A stretch of 50,631 nucleotides of DNA from Patescibacteria group bacterium (GCA_028715505.1 JAQURS010000007.1:1-50631), one strand, 5' to 3'; numbered from the stretch's first letter, positions 25,128 to 34,162 are shown. A program made the numbers and translations. The notes: generated by a model not told the origin, from the sequence alone.

Positions 25128-26858
25128 TTATTGTCCAATGGCGATAACGCCCTTTTTTATCTGGGATGACAGGCCTTTATCCGAAACCGAAGCCAAAAGG
25201 TCCAGCCTGGTTTGGCGGTCCTGGCCAGTCAAAAGAATGGGCTGGCTCTTGTCGATCCTGATCGGATAAAAATTGAGCTCACTTCCCTGCTCGTTCAGAA
25301 CGAGTCCCACGGCCAGGCCAAAACGCGTTTCAGTGGACCAATCCTGGTCAAAGATAAAGTTGCCTAAGGAATACGCGATGGGTTTGCCGCGGTAGACCTC
25401 GACCGATTGCATCCAATGCGGGTGGCCGCCAATGATCGCGTCCACGCCTTGCTCAACCAACCAATGCGCGAGATTAACTTGGTTCTTGTTTGGCTTGGAC
25501 TGGTATTCATTGCCCCAATGCATTAAGACAATCACATAATCGGCTTTTTGTTTGGCCGATTCGATGTCTTTCTTTGCCAATTCGCGATCCATGGGATTAT
25601 CCGTGTCATTAAAACCTAAAAGGGCGATCTTGCGACCGCGGCTTTCGAGGAGGGTCAAAGCATGCGCCTCGTCGTCTTTAACCTGGTCGCCAAAGACGCC
25701 GATACCCGCTTGGCTGATTTTTTGGCGCGAACTTTCGGCGGCCGCCGCGCCTTGGTCATAAGTATGATTGTTAGCTTGTGAAACGGCATTGATGCCGATT
25801 TTTTTCAAAACATTCAAAATCTTCGGATCAAACATGAAATCAACATTGCCCTTGTTTGGCGGAAGGCGCTTATCAGTGACCGGACCTTCGAGATTACCGA
25901 CGATCAAATCCTGGCCGCGGAAAAAACGATTTTCCTGCCCAAGAATCTTTTGGAAAGGATATTCCAGACTGCCAGCTTTTTTGCTTCTCGTGGCCACCGT
26001 GCGGTCGAACATCATGTCGCCCAAAAACAAAAGGCTTAAGCTTTGTTGCGGTTTGACGGCGCCCGGCGCGAAAGAAGCCAAAAAGTGGCTGGTAGATTCT
26101 TGCGAGAGCTTAGCTTGCAAAAGACGCAATGAATTCGTGTGGGCGTGGATGGTCACGTCGCCTAAGCCGAGGTCGCGGGCCGTTTTGAGCGCCACGCGCA
26201 AAACGCCCGGCGCGTCGATTTCGGCGCGCCCGACTTCCATGTCTGCCAAAGAGCTGATTACGTCTTGCGTTAACTCGTCATGGAAGTCGGCAACCTCGGC
26301 CGGCAGGTAATGCGAAGCGTCGATGCTCGCAACTAGCATGGCGCGCTTATCATCCTTCAAAGCCGAGACAATCGATACGGTCAGCGCGGATGTTTGTTCA
26401 GCGGTCGCGTCCGGCCTGACCATATACGGAACTATTTGGACGTCTTTGCCCCAAGCTTTTTCAAAAAACGGAACAAGGCCGGTAATCGCGTGCTCTTTTT
26501 CGGTCGGTCCCTGGCAAATCGAAGTTTTACAAACGCCGAAGTGATCCGGCACGACCAAATAAACGACGGATGGTTTGGAAGTCGATGAGAGGAGCGAGGC
26601 GATCTCACGGGCGGCGACCAGATGATGAGGAATCAAAATCACCCTTGTTCCTGGTTTAGCCGTCCAGTTTTCCTTGGCCGCGAAGGCGGCGTCGAGTATC
26701 GGGGATGAACTCGTTGAGTCAGTATTGTTGTTTGATGCGGGTTGATTGGCAACTATTAACTTTGTCGATGCTTTTTCAGGCAAAAACAAAAGCGCGGCGC
26801 AGATCCCCAGGATCAGCCCGGCAATTCCGGCGATCAGCAAGTACCAGCGTAATTTCAT
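25128..26858 (-). CDS. Memo-like plus CapA (poly-gamma-glutamate type) fusion, membrane-anchored
   Basis: About 576 residues. An N-terminal membrane anchor (about 5-26) is followed by a Memo/AmmeMemoRadiSam-B-like domain (about 70-250: ILIPHHLVAAREIASLL, VVPDHF, ASIDASHY). A C-terminal CapA/PgsA metallophosphatase domain (about 265-560) has FLGDMMFDR, GNLEGPVT, QANNHTYDQG, VLMHWGNEY and GGHPHWMQ, all expected metal-binding motifs. CapA proteins act in capsule polymer export or attachment. The start is the ATG at 26858; a TTG directly after the upstream stop (26897) is a possible alternative that adds a short cytoplasmic lead. Confidence 0.88.
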   Translation of the reverse strand: MKLRWYLLIAGIAGLILGICAALLFLPEKASTKLIVANQPASNNNTDSTSSSPILDAAFAAKENWTAKPGTRVILIPHHLVAAREIASLLSSTSKPSVVYLVVPDHFGVCKTSICQGPTEKEHAITGLVPFFEKAWGKDVQIVPYMVRPDATAEQTSALTVSIVSALKDDKRAMLVASIDASHYLPAEVADFHDELTQDVISSLADMEVGRAEIDAPGVLRVALKTARDLGLGDVTIHAHTNSLRLLQAKLSQESTSHFLASFAPGAVKPQQSLSLLFLGDMMFDRTVATRSKKAGSLEYPFQKILGQENRFFRGQDLIVGNLEGPVTDKRLPPNKGNVDFMFDPKILNVLKKIGINAVSQANNHTYDQGAAAAESSRQKISQAGIGVFGDQVKDDEAHALTLLESRGRKIALLGFNDTDNPMDRELAKKDIESAKQKADYVIVLMHWGNEYQSKPNKNQVNLAHWLVEQGVDAIIGGHPHWMQSVEVYRGKPIAYSLGNFIFDQDWSTETRFGLAVGLVLNEQGSELNFYPIRIDKSQPILLTGQDRQTRLDLLASVSDKGLSSQIKKGVIAIGQ

Positions 26859-26897
26859 GTCTGATTTGATAATGCTCCAAATAGCCGCGAATGACAA

Positions 26898-27110
26898 TTA
26901 GAACCCGGTTTCTTGGCTTTCCACGAAAAAATTGCCGGGCGTACTCGTTCCGTTTTCGACAGTTAGATTGGATGAAGTGGAGCTTTGAAGGTCTGTTTGT
27001 TTCACCTCAGGCTTATCCTCGCTGTTCCAAAAAATTCCACCAAACATAATCGCTCCGGCGAAAACCAGAATCAAAGCGGTTAATCCAACGACCTTGCCGG
27101 TCACGGACAT
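26898..27110 (-). CDS. Small single-span membrane protein
   Basis: About 70 residues: MSVTGKVVGL, one membrane segment (about 6-28) and a short Ser/Thr/Asn-rich extracytoplasmic tail. It lies between the C39 peptidase gene (TAATATG junction) and the Memo-CapA fusion, so it probably belongs to the same surface unit. No family is recognised. Confidence 0.6.
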   Translation of the reverse strand: MSVTGKVVGLTALILVFAGAIMFGGIFWNSEDKPEVKQTDLQSSTSSNLTVENGTSTPGNFFVESQETGF

Positions 27111-27111
27111 A

Positions 27112-27969
27112 TTAAGCATTCGGCATGACGACAATCATGAACTTTCCCCCGTTAGCCACGTCTCCCCCGTTCCAATCATGCGCAGCTTCCACAATTCTAT
27201 CCAAAGTATAAACGTAATCCTTACCTTTGCGCGTGCCCGGATCATCCGTTATGAAGTAACCGGTATCCGTGTAACCCTTGATGACTAACATATGGTAAAG
27301 CGGTCCGCCGTTGCGGTAATTTGGATTTTGCAGGTCCTTTCCGGAAAACGGAATAATAACCGGATATCCGCGCCCCACGATATTTTTGATATCATCAGCC
27401 GTCTTGAAAGGCAAAACCCTCACGTCCTTGTAACCGAAATAATCGCGGATGATCTGCGCCGTCTCTTTGGCGTCCGTATCCTTATAATCTCCCCTGATTT
27501 TATTCTCATACGCCACGAGCTTTAAGATGGCCGCGTCCGCCTGGTCTGGCGTGATGCTGCCTCGGATTTCGTAAAATCCGTCGATCATGATCATCGAGGC
27601 TTCCTCACACGCTTCCTGATATGGCATGTCCCAATCTGATTTCGGCGCTTGGCTGATCCAAGGCACGTCGAGATTTATCTTTGAAGGCAAATCGAAAGAA
27701 CCCGCCAACGGATCTTCCTTTTTATTGGTTTGCGGGCTGGATTCCAAAACATAGTTTTCAGAGACTGACAGGCCACCTTCGACCGGTGAAGGCGCGGCTG
27801 GCAAAAGCTGGTCCGCTCCGGCCGTTTTTTCCTGGGCGTAAGTCGTGGGTGCCGGAAGTTGCGGCTTATTCCAATCCAGCCACAATCCGTAAGCCCAATG
27901 CCTAGCGTAATATGCCCCGCCTACGATCAAAATGGCGGCTCCCAAGATTAGATATGTCCTGCGTTTCAT
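27112..27969 (-). CDS. C39-type papain-fold peptidase, membrane-anchored
   Basis: About 285 residues with an N-terminal membrane anchor (about 5-25) and a Pro/Ala-rich linker. The C-terminal Peptidase_C39_2 domain shows all key positions: the nucleophile in PYQEACEEASM, His in YHMLVIKGY, and an Asp in ITDDPGT. Such peptidases process leader peptides or secreted substrates; here it is predicted to face outside. The start at 27969 is chosen because an earlier in-frame codon lies inside the terminator of the upstream cyclophilin gene. Confidence 0.85.
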   Translation of the reverse strand: MKRRTYLILGAAILIVGGAYYARHWAYGLWLDWNKPQLPAPTTYAQEKTAGADQLLPAAPSPVEGGLSVSENYVLESSPQTNKKEDPLAGSFDLPSKINLDVPWISQAPKSDWDMPYQEACEEASMIMIDGFYEIRGSITPDQADAAILKLVAYENKIRGDYKDTDAKETAQIIRDYFGYKDVRVLPFKTADDIKNIVGRGYPVIIPFSGKDLQNPNYRNGGPLYHMLVIKGYTDTGYFITDDPGTRKGKDYVYTLDRIVEAAHDWNGGDVANGGKFMIVVMPNA

Positions 27970-27983
27970 GCCTGTCAGCATAA

Positions 27984-28012
27984 CAAAAAAGAGGTTTGAT
28001 TTCAAACCTCTT
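27984..28012 (-). terminator. Intrinsic terminator after the cyclophilin gene
   Basis: AAGAGGTTTGA pairs perfectly with TCAAACCTCTT around a two-base centre (27989-28012) and runs into a T-tract on the minus strand (27984-27988). It ends the cyclophilin transcript. Confidence 0.9.
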
Positions 28013-28032
28013 ATCGCTCTTCATTATATCAG

Positions 28033-28788
28033 TTATTTTTTGAGCGGTTCAACCGTAACCGAAGTCATTTTATCGCCCACGGCAATCTTTTTGACTACGT
28101 CCATGCCAGAAATGACCTTGCCAAAAATACTGTACTGCGGAGGCAACGGATTGTTGGCCAGCATGATGAAGAACTGAGAACCGTTGGTATTGGGTCCGGC
28201 GTTGGCCATGGCCACGACACCCTCGTCATAAGCCTTATTGACCGGATCATCTCCAAATTGATAGCCAGGCCCGCCGGTTCCATTTCCTGCTGGATCTCCG
28301 CCCTGGATGACAAATCCCGGTTCGACGCGATGGAAAGTCAAACCATCGTAAAACTTTTTATTTATCAGATAATAGAAATTAGAAGCCGCTTTGGGACCTT
28401 CGGCGGGCAAAAGTTCGAACACGATATCTCCTTTGCCTGTTTTAATTCTGACTTGCTTGTTGGCCAGTTCGCCTTCCGGGAAAATTCCCGGGAAAGCCAA
28501 TTTATCGCCTTCTGACATAGCGGGTGTTGAGGTTGAGGTGGAACCTAAATTAGGAGTTGTGGTTGAATAAGCGACCACGGACGGGGTCGACGTGGAGGAT
28601 TGAGTTGACGTTGGACTTACGTTATCGCTGGTAGGAATTTGATCCTGAGTCGATGTCGAAGCTGGTTGTTGGACCTGCGGAGCGTATTTGTCCAACGAAA
28701 CCGGTGAATTACTTGAATTGCATCCGAGCCCGTAAAAGGCCAATCCGGCCAGTATGACAGGGCTAAAAACGAGTAGTTTGGCTTTCAT
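28033..28788 (-). CDS. Cyclophilin-type peptidyl-prolyl isomerase, lipoprotein
   Basis: A 251-residue protein with a lipobox (YGLGC, Cys23) and a long Ser/Thr/Pro linker (about 35-90). The cyclophilin domain has the active-site FHRVEPGFVIQGGDP (Arg of the FHR triplet), NGSQFFIML and FGKVISGMDVV. It catalyses cis-trans prolyl isomerisation and probably helps fold secreted proteins on the outer face of the membrane. The gene is a likely single-gene unit with a strong terminator downstream. Confidence 0.93.
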   Translation of the reverse strand: MKAKLLVFSPVILAGLAFYGLGCNSSNSPVSLDKYAPQVQQPASTSTQDQIPTSDNVSPTSTQSSTSTPSVVAYSTTTPNLGSTSTSTPAMSEGDKLAFPGIFPEGELANKQVRIKTGKGDIVFELLPAEGPKAASNFYYLINKKFYDGLTFHRVEPGFVIQGGDPAGNGTGGPGYQFGDDPVNKAYDEGVVAMANAGPNTNGSQFFIMLANNPLPPQYSIFGKVISGMDVVKKIAVGDKMTSVTVEPLKK

Positions 28789-28800
28789 AATGGCGGTATT

Positions 28801-29823
28801 TTATACCAATGCGCCGGCGGGTAAAGTGGATAAGGTTGATTTTTCCCAAGGCAGGACGTGAGAACCCACGAGGCCGTGAGTAACCGCCTCAAAAATAATC
28901 CCCGGCCGCTTCCATTCTGTGAGCCATTCTTCCATTTGACTCTTTTTGAGATCCACTCGAAAGCTCAAATCGCGGCCATGCTCGTCTCTAGCCGCCACTT
29001 TAGACGGCCAAACGTCGCCCGGCATGAATAGGAGCTTGACCATGACCGCTTGATTCTGCGATTCGCTCAATATCTCGATGGCCAGGCGGCGCGCCAGCCA
29101 ATAACCAAAGGTTTCGGAAGCGTGCCAATCAAGTCCCGCGGGATTGGTCAGAGGCGGCAACTCCTGACCGTAGGCAAAAACATGCCCAGGTCGGCTTCCG
29201 ACGGAATTTTCGATGCTTCTTGACTTGCCTACCGGATTAATCTGGAGTTTAGCTTTCAATCCTTGTTCCTCCATTTCGTTCAAAATTGCCTCTCTGGCCA
29301 AATCCAAAGGATGTTCGCTGTTATCGATTTCCAAAATCATTTCGCCGACTCCCTTACCTTGTCCGAGGGCCGTGACGCTGCCGCTTGTTCCCAACCAAAA
29401 CCAATCAGGATCGTGTTTACGCCTGCCTTCCATGGCCTGGGCAATTTTCCTGGCCCAATAAGCCGGGGCGGGAACCAACTCATCCGTTTCACGCGTCGCG
29501 TATCCATAAACCTCCTTGGTCTCGCGGCAAGCCTGCCGGAACTGTCCAATGCGTTCGCTTTCGACCGGTTCCAAGGCAATGAACGGTTCCAATTGCTCAT
29601 ACACTCCGCACTGCCCAAGCATACGCGAGACTAAAAGCGAGACGTCGAAATCGGCTTGCGTTAAAATTTCACCGGTCACAAAAATCGCTCCGCGGCCGCC
29701 GGAAACGTGGCATCTGATCCTGGTTTCCGGATCACGGCGCAAATATTCGTCAACGATTCCGGCCGCCACAAGGCTGCAGACATGGTCTGGATTTCCCGAC
29801 AGAGGCACCTTGGCGATTCGCAT
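28801..29823 (-). CDS. MetK-like protein with altered catalytic residues
   Basis: A 340-residue protein with the overall order of S-adenosylmethionine synthetase: GNPDHVCSLVAAGIVDEYLRRDP where MetK has GHPDK, then SGGRGAIFVTGEI, VYGYATRETDELVPAPAYWARKI, and a late region matching the adenosine/phosphate domain. The catalytic His of GHPDK is Asn, and the GRK...GGGAFSGKDPTK stretch that carries the catalytic Lys and Asp residues is replaced by unrelated sequence. It is therefore probably not a normal MetK; it may bind SAM or nucleotide, or be a pseudo-enzyme. It is divergently transcribed from the sigma factor gene. Confidence 0.7.
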   Translation of the reverse strand: MRIAKVPLSGNPDHVCSLVAAGIVDEYLRRDPETRIRCHVSGGRGAIFVTGEILTQADFDVSLLVSRMLGQCGVYEQLEPFIALEPVESERIGQFRQACRETKEVYGYATRETDELVPAPAYWARKIAQAMEGRRKHDPDWFWLGTSGSVTALGQGKGVGEMILEIDNSEHPLDLAREAILNEMEEQGLKAKLQINPVGKSRSIENSVGSRPGHVFAYGQELPPLTNPAGLDWHASETFGYWLARRLAIEILSESQNQAVMVKLLFMPGDVWPSKVAARDEHGRDLSFRVDLKKSQMEEWLTEWKRPGIIFEAVTHGLVGSHVLPWEKSTLSTLPAGALV

Positions 29824-29916
29824 AACCGCCCTACGTTACACGCAGGTCAAGCGTTCATCAAGCCTGTATTAGCTTTGACCCTGGAACTGATTTCTGTCAT
29901 TGTATTGGCCTGTTGG

Positions 29917-30486
29917 ATGGAACAAGAAATTGACGGCCAATTAATCAAAAAATACTTGAAAGGCGACGAAAATTCGTTGCGTCTTTTGTATGAACGGCAT
30001 ATTCCGTCCGTTTATAATTTTATTGCACGACTCTGCCCTTCGGAAACCGACGTCGACGATATCGTTCAGGAGGCTTTCGTCAAAGCCTGGAAAAACCTAA
30101 AAAAATTCAAACCCGAAGCGTCATTCCGGCCGTGGCTTTTTGCCATCGCTAAAAACGTCCTCTTGGACAAAATAAAAAAGAATAAGACCAGCGTTTTCTC
30201 GCTTGATGAAAACGACCAGGAACCGATCGAACTGGAAGATCCGCGTCCCCTAGCCGACGCTTGGCTGGATGAGCAAGACTCTAATGCCAGGGTTTCTGAA
30301 ATATTGGATACGCTCTCACCGGCAGAGCGCGCCACGGTCGTTCTGCACGCGATGGAAGGCATGACTTTCCGTGAAATAGGTGAAATATTAGGCCAGCCCA
30401 TGGAAACCGTCAAAACTCGTTATCGCCGGGCCATTGCGCGACTGGCCGTTGATTTGGATCGCCAAAAGTTGCCTATTTCTAGCTAA
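29917..30486 (+). CDS. ECF-type RNA polymerase sigma factor
   Basis: A 189-residue sigma-70-family factor with only regions 2 and 4, as in ECF factors: region 2 LRLLYERHIPSVYNFIARL, the DVDDIVQEAFVKAWKNL segment and FRPWLFAIAKNVLLDKIKK; region 4 LDTLSPAERATVVLHAMEG followed by a helix-turn-helix (FREIGEILGQPMETVKTRYRRA). The start MEQEID at 29917 is preferred because the earlier open frame is divergent intergenic sequence. It is first in a plus-strand series with a membrane protein that could be its anti-sigma factor and a MacAB-like exporter. Confidence 0.92.
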   Translation: MEQEIDGQLIKKYLKGDENSLRLLYERHIPSVYNFIARLCPSETDVDDIVQEAFVKAWKNLKKFKPEASFRPWLFAIAKNVLLDKIKKNKTSVFSLDENDQEPIELEDPRPLADAWLDEQDSNARVSEILDTLSPAERATVVLHAMEGMTFREIGEILGQPMETVKTRYRRAIARLAVDLDRQKLPISS

Positions 30487-30508
30487 AAAATCATAAAATT
30501 GAACCAAA

Positions 30509-30539
30509 TCCTGCCGTTTTAACGTAAATAAGGCAGGAG
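30509..30539 (+). promoter_or_regulatory. Hairpin covering the ribosome site of the next gene
   Basis: TCCTGCC (30509-30515) can pair with GGCAGGA (30532-30538). The ribosome site AGGAG (30535-30539) lies mostly in the 3' arm, seven bases before the ATG at 30547. This could hold translation of the putative anti-sigma protein low until the stem opens. Confidence 0.45.
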
Positions 30540-30546
30540 AATTTAT

Positions 30547-30978
30547 ATGTCTATCAATCTTGAGCAAGCTTTGGCGAAACTGCCGGCCAAAACGCCTTCG
30601 GCCGACATGTTCGGAATGATCCATTGCGCCATTGCCCGCGAGAAAAAAATTCGGAGCTTAAAACGCCGTGCCGCGGCTTTTGGCGTCGGCCTGACCGTAC
30701 TCGCTTCCTTCATGGCTGCTTTTTGGAACGTGCTCTGGCAGGAACTGGCCGGTTCTTCTTTCATGCTCTATCTGCAAACTTTCTTGACCGAGCATGACGC
30801 TTTGTCTTTCTGGAAAGAAGCGGCCCTGAGCCTTTTGGAATCCATGCCCATCATCAACCTGCTCGCCTGGTCGTTACTCGTCTTCTTTGCCCTTGGCCTG
30901 ATTTCTGAAATTTTAGTTTTGGTAAAATCACGGCCCCATAACCATCACTTACAAAAACATCACACCTTTTTAACCTAA
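30547..30978 (+). CDS. Two-helix membrane protein, putative anti-sigma factor
   Basis: A 143-residue protein with a short cytoplasmic N-terminus (about 1-40, including KLPAKTPSADMFGMIHCAI), two hydrophobic helices (about 45-65 and 100-125) and a His-rich C-terminal tail. It lies 60 bases after the ECF sigma gene, where membrane anti-sigma factors usually are, but the classical zinc-binding H-x3-C-x2-C motif is absent. Its name rests on position only. Confidence 0.55.
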   Translation: MSINLEQALAKLPAKTPSADMFGMIHCAIAREKKIRSLKRRAAAFGVGLTVLASFMAAFWNVLWQELAGSSFMLYLQTFLTEHDALSFWKEAALSLLESMPIINLLAWSLLVFFALGLISEILVLVKSRPHNHHLQKHHTFLT

Positions 30979-30980
30979 GT

Positions 30981-31478
30981 ATGCAAGACGAACATCAAAC
31001 GCCGGTCATCGAGACCCAAGCCGTCCATGACGAGCCTGTTTACAAAGCTCCGAATTTCATCAAGGGACTTCTTATTGGAGTGATTGCCATCATCGTGTTG
31101 CTGGGAGTTTTCCAACTCGGCATGTTTGTCGGTTCACGCAAAGCCAATTTCGCCTACCAGCGTTTCGGCTTGTATTCGGGCGGGCCTGATATGCCGCGGA
31201 TTGGCATGATGGGTTTACCTCTGCCCGGAAGTTTTGATCCACACGGCGCGACGGGCGTGGTCATTTCCAACGACGGCCAAAAACGCATGGTAGTGAAAGG
31301 ACCGGACGGATCAGAAAAAATTATCATCTTTTCGACTACTACCGATGTCCAGGAAGGCGCCCAGGCTATTCCGCCTTCGCAGATACCCGACGACAAACAC
31401 GTGGTGATTTTCGGCAATCCCGACGAACAAGGGCAAATCGAGGCGAAATTCATTCGTGTTTTCGACCGTAACAGATAA
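30981..31478 (+). CDS. Single-span membrane protein of unknown function
   Basis: A 165-residue protein: an acidic cytoplasmic N-terminus, one membrane segment (about 28-50), then a small extracytoplasmic beta-rich domain (about 90-165). It starts two bases after the preceding stop and ends just before the adaptor gene, so it is part of the sigma/exporter operon. No domain is recognised. Confidence 0.65.
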   Translation: MQDEHQTPVIETQAVHDEPVYKAPNFIKGLLIGVIAIIVLLGVFQLGMFVGSRKANFAYQRFGLYSGGPDMPRIGMMGLPLPGSFDPHGATGVVISNDGQKRMVVKGPDGSEKIIIFSTTTDVQEGAQAIPPSQIPDDKHVVIFGNPDEQGQIEAKFIRVFDRNR

Positions 31479-31485
31479 ATACATT

Positions 31486-33465
31486 ATGAAATTAAAAGAA
31501 ATAATGGGTAAAAAAACATTTGTCATCGGGGGCCTGGCCGTTATCGCGCTGGGCGGCGGCTTTTGGTTCTACTCGGCACGCGCCAGCAAGGCCGAAACGC
31601 GCTATGCTCTGACGGCCACGTCAAAAAACACTATAGTCACCACGGTGGACGGCACGGGACAGGTTTCAGGCGACCGCCAATTAGACGTGAAATCAAAGGC
31701 TGGCGGTGAAGTCACTAAGATATTGGTCAAAGTCGGAGACAAGGTTACCAAAGGCACCCAATTAATAGAGGTTGACAGAACCGAGGCGCTTAAAACCATC
31801 CGTGACGCCTCACAATCTGTTAACGATGCCAAGTTATCGCTCGATAACGCTCGTCTCCAACTGGCGAAAACCCAAGCCGACCCGGACGCCGTCACTCTGG
31901 CCCAAACGCAAAACTCACTCAACCAAGCCAAACGCAATCTGGCCGACCTCCAAAAGGGAGCCGATGAATTTGACTTACAACAGGCTAAGGATGACGTTGA
32001 AAACGCCAAGAAAAATATCGAGATGTCCGCCGACGGCACCATGCCGCAAAACGTTCGGGATACTTACGACCAATATGTCCTTTCCCTCCAGTCAGCCTAC
32101 CAGACCCTGAGCAAATCACTATCCGACGCCAACAACATTTTGGGTATCGATGGCCCGCGCTCCATCGCCGCTCTTGATCGCATGTTTTCAATTTTAGACG
32201 ACTCGGCCAAGTATAAATCCATGGACACTTACAGCGCCACCAAAACCAGCATGGAAACGGCCGAGGATAAAGTTAACTCCCTGGCTCTAACCAACGAAAA
32301 ACCAGATAATATCGAGGCCGCGGCGGAAGCCGTATCCGACGCCCTGAATCAGGCTAACGTGATGCTCCGCAACGTCTCGGACGGATTGCAGGCTACCATG
32401 GTTTCCTCTGATTTGTCGCAAAGCCAAATCGACAGCCTCAAATCCAGCATCCAATCCGACCAGGCGAATGTGAATTCCAAAATTACGGCTATCCTAAACC
32501 AGGATCAAACCATCCGGCAGGCCTATGACTCTTACGACTCTTCCGTGAATACCTACAATCGGGCCGTCTTGGCGCTGGAAAAACTACAGGCTCCGCCTGA
32601 CGCTTCCCAGTTGACGACGGCTGAAGAAAAAGTCAAAGAGGCTCAAGCGCAGCTGGACAAGTTATTGGCAGGCCCAACCGCCATTGACTTAAAATTGTCC
32701 CAAAATTCCGTGGATCAAAGAGTGTCCGCCCTGTCCGCCGCGCAAAATAAGTTAAGCGACGCTCAAAAAGCCCTGACCGACTACTCTGTCGTGGCGCCTT
32801 TTGACGGAGTCATCGGCAGCCTTACCGCCCAACCCAACGTAGATATATCCGCCGGCGGCACCGCGGTTACCATGATCACCAACCAAAAAATAGCCACCGT
32901 CGCCTTAAACGAAGTCGATGCGGCCAAGGTAGCGGTCGGCCAAAAAGCCACCCTGACTTTTGACGCGATTGAGGGCTTATCCATCACGGGCGAAGTGGCC
33001 GAAGTCAGCCCGTTGGCTACTGTCTCGCAAGGCGTGGTGAGTTATAACGTCAAAATCGCTTTTGACACGCAGGACGACCGGATCAAATCCGGCATGAGCG
33101 TTTCGACTTCGATCGTAACCGAGGTTAAAGCCGATGTTTTGACCGTACCCAATTCAGCCGTCAAATCGCAAAGCGGACAATACTATGTCCAAACCTTGGC
33201 CAATACCAGCTCGACAAACGCTAATTCGAGCGGCCTCGTGACTTCCAATCAGACTCCGGTCAACGTTCCCGTTACGACGGGCGTAACTAACGGCACCCTT
33301 ACCGAAATCACTTCCGGCTTGAAGGAGGGCGACCAGGTCATAACCCAAACGATTAAATCGACCTCTCAATCGTCTTCGACGGCTTCTTCCCAAAGCAGCC
33401 TCTTAAAAATGGGAGGGGCGACGACCGGAGCCGCCAGAGCAGGCGGAGCCATGATGATGCGGTAA
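31486..33465 (+). CDS. HlyD/MacA-type membrane-fusion adaptor
   Basis: About 659 residues. An N-terminal membrane segment (about 10-28) is followed by a lipoyl/biotinyl half-motif (GGEVTKILVKVGDKVTKGTQLIEVD) and a very long coiled coil (about 100-380, Ala/Gln/Asp rich). The second lipoyl half is VVAPFDGVIGSL, followed by a beta-barrel domain and a Ser/Thr-rich tail. Such adaptors link an inner-membrane ABC transporter to an outer partner; in a monoderm-like CPR cell it more likely acts alone with the MacB-type pair encoded next. The coiled coil is longer than in E. coli MacA. Confidence 0.9.
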   Translation: MKLKEIMGKKTFVIGGLAVIALGGGFWFYSARASKAETRYALTATSKNTIVTTVDGTGQVSGDRQLDVKSKAGGEVTKILVKVGDKVTKGTQLIEVDRTEALKTIRDASQSVNDAKLSLDNARLQLAKTQADPDAVTLAQTQNSLNQAKRNLADLQKGADEFDLQQAKDDVENAKKNIEMSADGTMPQNVRDTYDQYVLSLQSAYQTLSKSLSDANNILGIDGPRSIAALDRMFSILDDSAKYKSMDTYSATKTSMETAEDKVNSLALTNEKPDNIEAAAEAVSDALNQANVMLRNVSDGLQATMVSSDLSQSQIDSLKSSIQSDQANVNSKITAILNQDQTIRQAYDSYDSSVNTYNRAVLALEKLQAPPDASQLTTAEEKVKEAQAQLDKLLAGPTAIDLKLSQNSVDQRVSALSAAQNKLSDAQKALTDYSVVAPFDGVIGSLTAQPNVDISAGGTAVTMITNQKIATVALNEVDAAKVAVGQKATLTFDAIEGLSITGEVAEVSPLATVSQGVVSYNVKIAFDTQDDRIKSGMSVSTSIVTEVKADVLTVPNSAVKSQSGQYYVQTLANTSSTNANSSGLVTSNQTPVNVPVTTGVTNGTLTEITSGLKEGDQVITQTIKSTSQSSSTASSQSSLLKMGGATTGAARAGGAMMMR

Positions 33466-33469
33466 GCTT

Positions 33470-34162
33470 ATGATCCAGCTTGACCAGATCACCAAAAGTT
33501 ACGCCAATTCTTCGGAAGAAATTAAAGTGCTCAAGGGCATCAGCTTTAAAATCGAAGACGGCGAATTCGTGGCCATCATGGGTCCGTCCGGCTCGGGCAA
33601 ATCGACTTTGATGCACATCCTGGGCGCCTTGGACACGCCAACCAGCGGCAAATATTTGCTCGACGGCCGAGACATATCGTCTTACTCGGAAAAAGAATTG
33701 GCCTCTATCAGGAAGGAAAAAATCGGATTCGTATTCCAAGCCTTCAACCTGCTCCCCCGCGCCACCGTGCTCCGCAACGTGACCTTGCCTTTGATCTACA
33801 TGCGCGTCCCCAAAAAGGAACGCGAAGATAGGGCCAGGGCCGCGCTCCAAAGCACGGGTTTGGATGAATCGCGATTCGATCACCTTTCCAACCAGCTTTC
33901 GGGCGGACAAATGCAACGCGTGGCCATTGCCCGCGCTTTAGTGACGGATCCGTCGCTGATCCTGGCCGACGAACCGACGGGTAACCTGGATACGCAAACC
34001 GGCGAAATCGTGCTGGATACTTTTAAGAAGCTTAACCAAAAGGGACACACTATCATATTGATCACCCACGAAAGGGACGTGGGCGAACATGCCAACCGAA
34101 TCATCCACCTTCGCGATGGACTGGTGGTTAAAGAAGAAAACCTGGCTTATGCGCATAAGTGA
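33470..34162 (+). CDS. MacB-type ABC transporter ATPase
   Basis: A 230-residue ATPase with all motifs: Walker A GPSGSGKST (about residues 38-46), Q-loop FQAFNLLPR, signature LSGGQMQRVAIARAL, Walker B LILADEPTGNLD and the switch His in ITHERD. It belongs to the LolD/MacB group, which drives mechanotransmission rather than simple transport. It overlaps the permease start by 14 bases. Confidence 0.96.
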   Translation: MIQLDQITKSYANSSEEIKVLKGISFKIEDGEFVAIMGPSGSGKSTLMHILGALDTPTSGKYLLDGRDISSYSEKELASIRKEKIGFVFQAFNLLPRATVLRNVTLPLIYMRVPKKEREDRARAALQSTGLDESRFDHLSNQLSGGQMQRVAIARALVTDPSLILADEPTGNLDTQTGEIVLDTFKKLNQKGHTIILITHERDVGEHANRIIHLRDGLVVKEENLAYAHK

